This document shows positions 58,125 through 64,000 of a stretch of DNA of 64,000 nt, piece after piece. Origin of the DNA: Roseburia sp. 1XD42-34 (GTDB taxonomy: Bacteria > Bacillota > Bacilli > Bacillales > Amphibacillaceae). Position numbers and translations under genes: made by a program. The DNA lies in NCBI RefSeq assembly GCF_009917385.1, contig NZ_QWLJ01000013.1, positions 49,941 through 113,940 of the forward strand, given 5' to 3'. Each line of letters starts with the position of its first letter. The stretch's first letter is position 1. The notes under the pieces were generated by a model. The model did no database searches and was not told where the DNA came from. It saw only the letters and a program-made list of their open reading frames with translations.

Positions 58125-58613
58125 AATGCATCTTTATCCCTCGAAGTTTATTAGGGACGCGAATCTCCATCTACTATCTGTTAGATGACAATATATCATG
58201 CAAGGGCAGACACTACGCCATTCTATGCGAGATAAATGCTTAATTCATTTTCAGTTTAACATAAGTCAATCGAAATGTTTAATCGGAGAAAGCGCTAATT
58301 ACAAGATTTTGTCTAAAAAGCCTCTATTATTCCAATAAACGATGGTAAAAAGATGTCGAACACACCGCAAAGATTGCAATTTTGTAAGATTTACCTGCTA
58401 CATTGTCACCCAAAACAATGGTTTAATAGCACAGAATTTTTTATACTGGATCTAAGGTTGATTTAAAACATCAGAAATGAAATGGATGTTTAAAAAAAGA
58501 GAAGAATTTAGAGGAAGCCAAATTTCCGACTGGAAGCCTTGAGACGAATAGCGTCAAACAATTCAATTATAATTCAACTATTTCAATCATTTTGAAACAA
58601 CATTTTTTAAAAT

Positions 58614-58750
58614 ATAGCGACTCTTCTATCAGTGGCAATTCTTTCCTCCGCTAATTGTTTAGTAAACGAATTGAGCATTTAGGTGCTGTTATCTCCCACT
58701 TAGACGGTTGCAGTACAGATTACTCCTAAATCCTTATATGCGGGATACAG
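58614..58750 (+). repeat. Repeat B, shortened
   Basis: ATAGCGACTCTTCTATCAGTGG, CATTTAGGTGCTGTTATC, CTCCCACTTAGACGG, TGCAGTACAGATTACTCC, TATGCGGGATA. Part of hairpin 3 is deleted. Confidence 0.75.
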
Positions 58751-58780
58751 CTACCTAAATGGAGAAGGGAATGAAACGAT

Positions 58781-58915
58781 ATGAAAAAACTTCTTGTCAT
58801 TTTATGTGCAGTTCTTATTATTACCTTTGGAATATTCGGATATGTAGAAATAAATAGTAATTCAAATGAAATAATCAATGATAATCCAGACAGCATTAAA
58901 GTTCAGGATCTATAA
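58781..58915 (+). CDS. Possible 44-residue secreted or anchored peptide
   Basis: ATG at 58781, TAA at 58913-58915. A lysine start (MKKLLVILCAVLIITFGIFG) gives a clear signal or anchor helix, followed by a polar, asparagine-rich tail (INSNSNEIINDNPDS, then KVQDL). GGAGAAGGG lies some 13 nt upstream. The stop codon is inside the first bases of the next repeat B, and another B ends 30 bp before the start. It may be a real small peptide gene or the front of a gene cut off by B. Confidence 0.45.
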   Translation: MKKLLVILCAVLIITFGIFGYVEINSNSNEIINDNPDSIKVQDL

Positions 58916-59089
58916 AGTGAATCTTCCATCAGTGGGGATTTTCATTCGTCCCCTCGCTGATTCTCACTACCGTAATAGTATGACCTAAAAAGCTTCTTAC
59001 GAAACAGGCATTTAGGTAGTGTAAACTCCGACGTTGCAGTACACATTTTCCGGAAGTGGGAATCTTACAGCTCCTTATATGCCGGATAA
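58911..59089 (+). repeat. Repeat B
   Basis: TATAAAGTGAATCTTCCATC, GTGGGGATTTTCATTCGTCC, ACCGTAATAGTATGACCTAA, CATTTAGGTAGTGTAAAC, GGAAGTGGGAATCTTACAGC, TGCCGGATAA. Confidence 0.88.
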
Positions 59090-59524
59090 GTGGTCACCCG
59101 ACGATCAGCAGGAGAAAAATAAATAACCCAAACAAAGGAAAGCAAAGTTTGCGTATAAGTAGTGATACCAAGAATACATCTACTGCCTGCTTCGCTTTAG
59201 TGGATCAAGAGTCAGTAAACTTGAATAAAACGGCATGATGAAACCAATAAAAAAACAAACTAAAATGGTTCCAAGAGCTTTCTAATTTAGTGCTTCTAAT
59301 ATAGGTTGAATAAGCGAACAATTAATCCAAGTACTTCGTTGCTCATGACATTCATGGAAATTTTCCGCAAGGCTTGTTTTTTCTAAATCACTTAGAAATT
59401 GATTTTATTTCCAGAAACATGGTTTAACTCCTTCACATAACATTTTAATGAGGTACACTATCTTCCCTTGATCTTTTGTGGTTTAAAAGCATGGGCGGTC
59501 GGGAATATTTTAACTATTAAAGCT

Positions 59525-59616
59525 GATAAAGTGAAGCTTCCATCGGGGCATTTAGGTGCTGTTACCTCCCACTTAGACTTGTTATTGTACAGATTTTCCA
59601 ACTCTTGAAACGGGAT
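59525..59616 (+). repeat. Repeat B, internally deleted
   Basis: GATAAAGTGAAGCTTCCATC joins directly to GGGGCATTTAGGTGCTG, so hairpins 1 and 2 are lost; hairpin 3 start and TTGTACAGATTTTCCAAC remain. No gene is supported in 59090-59757. Confidence 0.75.
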
Positions 59617-59757
59617 CAATAAAAAATTTCTTTAGTCTACGTTTTCTGTTTAATAAAGAATAGTATGCGTTGTCATCCTTCCAACATGACAATTGTCATA
59701 TAAATGAATACGGACTGGATGCATAAGTGAATTTCAATTGTTAAAGAAAAAATTTCA

Positions 59758-59796
59758 TACAAAAAATCGAGTAAGATAAACATCTCACTCGATTCA
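59758..59796 (-). terminator. Terminator of the 3D-domain gene
   Basis: Minus-strand AATCGAGT (59794-59787) pairs with ACTCGATT (59772-59765), then TTTTTTG. Confidence 0.75.
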
Positions 59797-59824
59797 TATT
59801 GGAATATATACATGTTGAAATCTA

Positions 59825-60670
59825 TTACTCTACAATCGTTACATTAACTGTTCTAACGCCCCAATTCGTTGCTTCCCCTTTGGATGGGACGTGAACGTCA
59901 ATTTTATTGCCTTTAATCGCACCACCAGTATCAGCTGCCGTTGCATAGCCATAGCCTTCAACATAAACTTTAGAACCTAATGGAATTACACTCGGATCAA
60001 CAGCAATTACCTTTGCATTTGGATCTTTGTTCAAGTCAACACCTGTTGCTGTTACACCAGAACATCCATTACAGCTTGCTGTGTAAGCTGTTGCTGTTAC
60101 AGAAAACGATTGACCTTGAGGCTTTTTCTGCTGTGATTGCTGCTCAGGTGCTTTTTGACTAGCAGCAGGTTTTGAAGCTGGTGATGGTGCTTGCTTCTCT
60201 TGAACAGGTGCTTTCGTTTCTGGAGCCGGTTGTTGCTCTTTTTTCGTTGGTACCGCAGGTTTTGCTTGAGCTTGCTCTTTAATTTCAGCTGGCTTATCGT
60301 TTGAAACTGTTGCACCTTCAATGGTCAGATTCTGACCAACAATAATGAGATCGGAATTTAACTTATTCCATTCTTTTAAATTTTCTACAGATACACCATA
60401 TTTATTCGCAATAACGCTTAATGTATCTCCCTTTTGGACTTTATATTTCATTTTTGCTTGTTTATTTATAATAAGTGTTTGTTTTGGTTGTATAGTAGTA
60501 GTTTTTAATTCATTTACTTCAACTAAATGTTCTACAGTTGTATTATATTCATTTGCAATATTCCAAAGGTTATCTCCTTTTTTTACGTCATACTCTTCTG
60601 CTGATACTGTAGTAGCAGCAGCGCCAGCAATAATCATACCAGTAGCGAATGAAGCCACAATCTTTTTCAT
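59825..60670 (-). CDS. yocH: LysM and 3D-domain cell wall protein (YocH-like)
   Basis: 281 residues. Signal peptide MKKIVASFATGMIIAGAAATTVSA; two LysM domains (about 26-70, YDVKKGDNLWNIANEY; and 75-118, YKVQKGDTLSVIANKYG), a Pro/Gln/Lys/Ala-rich linker, then a C-terminal 3D domain (190-281) with the acidic residues in AVDPSVIPLGSKVYVEGYG, AADTGGAIKG and IDVHV. It is a secreted peptidoglycan-binding lytic or muralytic factor. AAGGAGGG precedes ATG. B. subtilis yocH is under WalRK; I saw no clear WalR box here. Confidence 0.93.
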   Translation of the reverse strand: MKKIVASFATGMIIAGAAATTVSAEEYDVKKGDNLWNIANEYNTTVEHLVEVNELKTTTIQPKQTLIINKQAKMKYKVQKGDTLSVIANKYGVSVENLKEWNKLNSDLIIVGQNLTIEGATVSNDKPAEIKEQAQAKPAVPTKKEQQPAPETKAPVQEKQAPSPASKPAASQKAPEQQSQQKKPQGQSFSVTATAYTASCNGCSGVTATGVDLNKDPNAKVIAVDPSVIPLGSKVYVEGYGYATAADTGGAIKGNKIDVHVPSKGEATNWGVRTVNVTIVE

Positions 60671-61012
60671 TCGTTTTCCCTCCTTAAATATCTGACATAG
60701 CCTATCCTAACACATGGGCTATGGCCGTGCAGTTACAGTACGTTTAAAAGTCCATTACAAGGATTACCAAAATGAGGTTGTATTATTACAGTTGTAACCT
60801 TTTTGATATAAAAGTACTATCAATCTCCTTTTTTGTATTACGATAGTCATAGAACGGAACTTCTTGTAACATACCTTTTTATTTAGAAATCCCAAGGCAA
60901 TAAACGTACAAGTGAATTTGTCTGTGTCCCCGAGTCTTCTAATTAACCTGCTAATATTCAAACTCATAGATAAGCAGCTCTAGACTATATACCCAGCGCT
61001 TTTAATAGAATA
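60671..61012. other. Gap between yocH and ypuA genes, no gene seen
   Basis: A 67-codon minus-strand frame (60764-60967) has no binding site and no recognisable domain. No c-di-AMP riboswitch motif was found. Confidence 0.35.
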
Positions 61013-61047
61013 TGAAAAAGCATACCCTTATGCATAAAGGTATGCTT
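61013..61047 (-). terminator. Terminator of ypuA
   Basis: Minus-strand AGCATACC (61046-61039) pairs with GGTATGCT (61026-61019), then TTTTC. Confidence 0.75.
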
Positions 61048-61067
61048 GTAAATCTAATATATTCCGA

Positions 61068-61994
61068 CTAACTAAATAACCCTTTAAAGAAATTACTAAT
61101 TGCTTGGAAAAGCTCGCTGAAGAAGTTTCCGACTTTTTCCCAAAATCCTTCATCTAAACCGAGTTCATCTGCCTTATTTTTAATCGCCGATGTAATATCT
61201 TCTAGCTGGCTTTTAACTTGGTCAAAATTAATATTTAAATCACGCATTTTATCAATTAAATCAATAAGCAATTGACGATCTTTATCGCTTAAGCTTATTT
61301 CCAATTTATCCAATTGTTCTTGAACAATTCTTTCCACATCTTCTTTTGTTGCAGGCTTTTGTTCAGCAATAGTTTGCTTAATCTCGGTTAACAACTGACT
61401 AACCTTTTCTGAATCCATTCCTTCTTTTTTCGCTAGTTGAGTCGCTACATCAAGTTCTTCATTTGCCAGCTCCATCCGTTCCTTGTCAAGCTGTTCTCCC
61501 TCGACGTCATATGCTTTATAAATTCCTGTTAAAGCAGAATGACCGCTTACTTTTACCGGAGATGCAACATCGACTGTAGCATTTTCCACTCCAGCTGTAA
61601 GCAATGCATTAGCGTACATTTCCTTCGTTACTTCCGTTATATTATTCGGGGTTACTATATTAATGGTTAAACCGTTTCCCGTTTCCTGGCGAGTAATTTT
61701 TGCACTGGAATACATATTTGAATTCGGGTTGCCGTTAATATATTTTGCTGCGTCTTGTCCTGAAACATCATATTCATCGACTTGGCTTTCGTCTTTGACA
61801 TTTAACAAATCCTTTACTTCTGCACGCTGGTTATCAGAGAGTTGCGCTCCATATACGACAATAGGCGGTCCTAATTTTTCATTAATACTATCGGAATCAC
61901 TTGCTCCACTGTCTGCATGAATAGGTAAACTTGTTCCTAGAGCCAAAACAGCAATCAGTGTGATGATGAGAGATTTGCTTATTTTTTTTATCAT
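61068..61994 (-). CDS. ypuA: YpuA family secreted protein (DUF1002)
   Basis: 308 residues with a signal peptide (KKISKSLIITLIAVLALGTSLPIHA). The DUF1002 core follows: PPIVVYGAQLSDNQRAEVKDLL, DVSGQDAAKYI, SSAKITRQETGNGL, NITEVTKEMYANALLTAGV and SPVKVSGHSALTGIYKAY. A helical C-terminal half and a short hydrophobic end (FFSELFQAISNFFKGLF) complete it. Function is unknown; B. subtilis YpuA is reported to respond to cell envelope stress. AAGGGAG lies upstream of ATG. Single gene. Confidence 0.9.
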   Translation of the reverse strand: MIKKISKSLIITLIAVLALGTSLPIHADSGASDSDSINEKLGPPIVVYGAQLSDNQRAEVKDLLNVKDESQVDEYDVSGQDAAKYINGNPNSNMYSSAKITRQETGNGLTINIVTPNNITEVTKEMYANALLTAGVENATVDVASPVKVSGHSALTGIYKAYDVEGEQLDKERMELANEELDVATQLAKKEGMDSEKVSQLLTEIKQTIAEQKPATKEDVERIVQEQLDKLEISLSDKDRQLLIDLIDKMRDLNINFDQVKSQLEDITSAIKNKADELGLDEGFWEKVGNFFSELFQAISNFFKGLFS

Positions 61995-62159
61995 CAGTTC
62001 ATTTCTCCCTTTATTTGTTCTTGCTTTAGTCTATGTTTTTCATAAACTAAATATTATTATACCTGTTTTGAAAAAAATTGAATATCATTTTATCAAAATT
62101 ACAACCAGAGAAGTATACCATTAACCAATTAAACTTCCTGTTACTTCAAATATGAGTAA

Positions 62160-62290
62160 CTATTAAATGGTATGGATTAAAGGCCTTTCACAAATGGAAA
62201 TTTAAACGCTACTATCTCTCACTTAAACTTTTTGTATAGATCCCCAGTTCTTGAGAGGAAGTCTTATAACAACTTATTATACAGGATAAA
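62160..62290 (+). repeat. Degenerate repeat B
   Basis: GGTATGGATTAAAGGCC, GCTACTATCTCTCACTTAAAC, TTCTTGAGAGGAAGTCTTATAA, TATACAGGATAAA. Confidence 0.65.
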
Positions 62291-62592
62291 GTATATTTCA
62301 AGTTAGATAAATGTCATTTTGACTTGTAAGTGGATTGTCCATCCTCTAACTCAGTCTCTGTTTAAAAAGCCATGGTGATCTTACATCCAGATGAAGAACT
62401 CGTAGCGATTACCAAAGACTCCGACTCTGAATGATTACTGGTAAATCTAACATAGCTAGTTATGACGGTAAAGCAGATCGCTTTATTTTTCTTTAGAAAT
62501 ACGATAATATTTAGAGTGACGAAATATTTCGCAGAAAGAAGGGTATTGCCATCATTGACAATCATCCTATTGTAAAACGAAACTTAGCAATC

Positions 62593-63798
62593 ATGTGGTT
62601 TGCTAACTTTTTTGTTTCTGGAAGTATGACAATGGTGCTTCCATTTATTTCTTTATACATTGAGTCGATGGGAAATTTCTCAGATGCGTATGTTCAGAAT
62701 TGGTCAGGCTGGATTTTTGCCATTACCTTTGTCACTGCCTTCATTTTTTCTCCGATCTGGGGTCGGATTGGAGACAAATACGGACGTAAAAAATTGTTGA
62801 TATTCTCTGCAGCTGGAATGGGCCTCTCCCTATTTTTAATGGGGTTTGCCACGTCAGTATGGCAGTTATTTATGCTCCGCCTGCTAATGGGAATTGCTAC
62901 TGGATTTATTCCTATGTCACAAGCATTCATTTCTACACAAACACCAAAAAACATCGCTGGAAAAGTACTTGGAACACTGCAAACTGGTAGCATCACTGGA
63001 ACGTTAATGGGTCCTCTACTAGGCGGAACACTTGCAGATGCCTTTGGTTATGCAAGTACGTTTAAATGGGTATCCATAACTATCTTCTTTTCTGCCATCA
63101 TTGTGTTCTTCGGCGTTAAAGAAATAAAAGCAAATCTTGCTGATAATGAAAAAGATGAAAAATCTTATACGAGAAAACAAGTCCTACAGCATATTATTTC
63201 GCGCCCAGTTTTACTCATTGTAATGCTTATCTCTGCGTTGGTTCAGATCGCTCATTTTAGTGTGCAACCAATTTTATCTTTGTTTGTCCAAGACATTCAC
63301 GGTCCGGCCAATATTGCCTTTTTCTCAGGAGTGGCATTTTCTGCAGCTGGACTTGGCAATTTGCTTATGTCCAGACGGCTTGGCAGACTAGGGGATAAAG
63401 TCGGCTATATTAAAGTGCTGATTGTATTGTTATTTATGGCTGGAATTGTTTATCTTCCAGGCGCTTGGGTAACAAACATTTGGCAGCTAGTTATTTTACG
63501 CTTTTTATTAGGCATTTCCATTGGCGGAATAATCCCTGTTCGTATTGCATATATTAGGCAAACTGCACCTCTTTCTATGCAAGGTGAGGTTCTAGGCTAT
63601 AATACCAGCTTACGCTTTTTAGGCAATATCATTGGACCTGCATTAGGTGGCGTAATTGCTGGATTCTTTGGCTTTTCCGCTGTCTTTCTTCTTACTAGCT
63701 TACTGCTTTTATTAAGCGGAGGCATTATGCTGTATTTCTGGTATAAACATGAATATAACCATTCGCATTCTCACTCTTTGTTTGCGAAAAGAGGCTAA
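62593..63798 (+). CDS. MFS transporter, DHA1/YkuC-MdtG type
   Basis: 401 residues from the first standard start codon, with 12 membrane segments. MFS motif A is WGRIGDKYGRKKLLIFSA after helix 2, repeated as SRRLGRLGDKVGY before helix 8; motif C-like GTLMGPLLGGTLADAFG marks an antiporter-type drug exporter. ATG at 62593 has no binding site, while AGAAGGG lies at about 62537-62543 and the frame is open from there (IDNHPIVKRNLAI before MWF). The real start may be a rare ATT at 62554 or ATC at 62551. The C-terminus has an HSHSHS stretch. Confidence 0.88.
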   Translation: MWFANFFVSGSMTMVLPFISLYIESMGNFSDAYVQNWSGWIFAITFVTAFIFSPIWGRIGDKYGRKKLLIFSAAGMGLSLFLMGFATSVWQLFMLRLLMGIATGFIPMSQAFISTQTPKNIAGKVLGTLQTGSITGTLMGPLLGGTLADAFGYASTFKWVSITIFFSAIIVFFGVKEIKANLADNEKDEKSYTRKQVLQHIISRPVLLIVMLISALVQIAHFSVQPILSLFVQDIHGPANIAFFSGVAFSAAGLGNLLMSRRLGRLGDKVGYIKVLIVLLFMAGIVYLPGAWVTNIWQLVILRFLLGISIGGIIPVRIAYIRQTAPLSMQGEVLGYNTSLRFLGNIIGPALGGVIAGFFGFSAVFLLTSLLLLLSGGIMLYFWYKHEYNHSHSHSLFAKRG

Positions 63799-63829
63799 CC
63801 GAGGACGACCATCGTTCTCGGTTTTTTCT
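63796..63829 (+). terminator. Terminator of the MFS gene
   Basis: AACCGAG-gACG / CGT-tCTCGGTT with a TTTTTT tail, starting at the stop codon. Confidence 0.8.
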
Positions 63830-63899
63830 GTTTCTAGCTCTCTTAGAAATCTAATGTGAACTTCATTCAATTGGAATACTCCAGCAGCCCTTTGATTGA

Positions 63900-64000
63900 A
63901 ATATTAGAAAAACGTGGCTTGCTGCCAAGTCTTATGGCGGAAGCCTTTGTTTTTCTTATACTATAAACCAAAAAAATCTTATACTTTCCTATAGTGGAAC
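63900..64000 (+). repeat. Repeat C, copy 3, running into the window end
   Basis: ATTAGAAAAACGTGGCTTGC, GCCAAGTCTTATGGCGG, ACTATAAACC, CTTTCCTATAGTGGAAC. The last bases are the start of repeat A as at 5888, so an A copy probably follows beyond the window. Confidence 0.85.

Noticed and set aside
60764..60967. 67-codon minus-strand ORF between yocH and ypuA
   Set aside because: No Shine-Dalgarno sequence and no recognisable features. I also looked here for a c-di-AMP riboswitch and found none.

Overview
The window is AT-rich chromosomal DNA from an endospore-forming, aerobic member of the Bacillaceae. It carries the tail of the spore-coat gene gerQ, the ywdK/ywdI pair, Ku with LigD, TcyP, YkhA, YpmR/YpmS, YpuA, a YocH-like 3D protein, and SAM-I and yybP-ykoY riboswitches in Bacillus-type contexts. 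The mix (NhaP-like antiporter, AGCS symporter, CuA-type oxidase, ABC1 kinase with a phasin-like partner) resembles Virgibacillus/Oceanobacillus-like genera. That placement is inference; no rRNA or other marker is present.

Layout. 1-2.3 kb: gerQ end, a small membrane protein, ywdK, ywdI. 2.3-5.6 kb: a three-gene haem-copper oxidase operon (subunits II, I, III). 6.1-9.7 kb: ABC1/UbiB-type kinase with phasin-like partner, then a YjiH-type membrane protein. 9.9-15.4 kb: an acyltransferase-3 protein, divergent ku/ligD, a potassium channel. 16-25.4 kb: TcyP, ChrA, a DUF2294 protein, a TerC-type Mn exporter behind a yybP-ykoY riboswitch, phosphoglucomutase, an AI-2E-family permease. 25.6-40.9 kb: GNAT, SE1832-like protein, NhaP-like antiporter, BrnQ, RecQ, M29 aminopeptidase, HxlR regulator, AGCS symporter, YkhA, cardiolipin synthase. 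40.2-44.4 kb: an RpiR regulator beside a PTS EIICB plus an adenylosuccinate-lyase-superfamily enzyme. 45.4-49.8 kb: RarD, a SAM-riboswitch-controlled O-acetylhomoserine sulfhydrylase with an extra C-terminal domain, an RpiR pseudogene. 50.8-57.9 kb: YpmR/YpmS, a permuted papain-fold protein, an ABC-F ATPase, the threonine dehydrogenase/KBL operon. 58-64 kb: a repeat-rich region, the 3D-domain protein, YpuA, an MFS transporter.

The unexplained material is between genes. At least three short dispersed families recur, which I label A (about 210 bp), B (about 190 bp) and C (about 90 bp). A folds by a long-range stem and includes one compensatory base change. B carries three hairpins, and all 14 recognised copies (some degenerate) point the same way. 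One B lies inside an A, one abuts a truncated RpiR pseudogene, and two flank a tiny secreted-peptide ORF. No transposase is in the window, so these look like non-autonomous structured mobile repeats or RNA elements. They are the best candidates here for something undescribed. Repeat D resembles a repeat I recall as common in Bacillus relatives.

Start codons were chosen by Shine-Dalgarno position. Database searches could not be run, so family names rest on recognised motifs and context.
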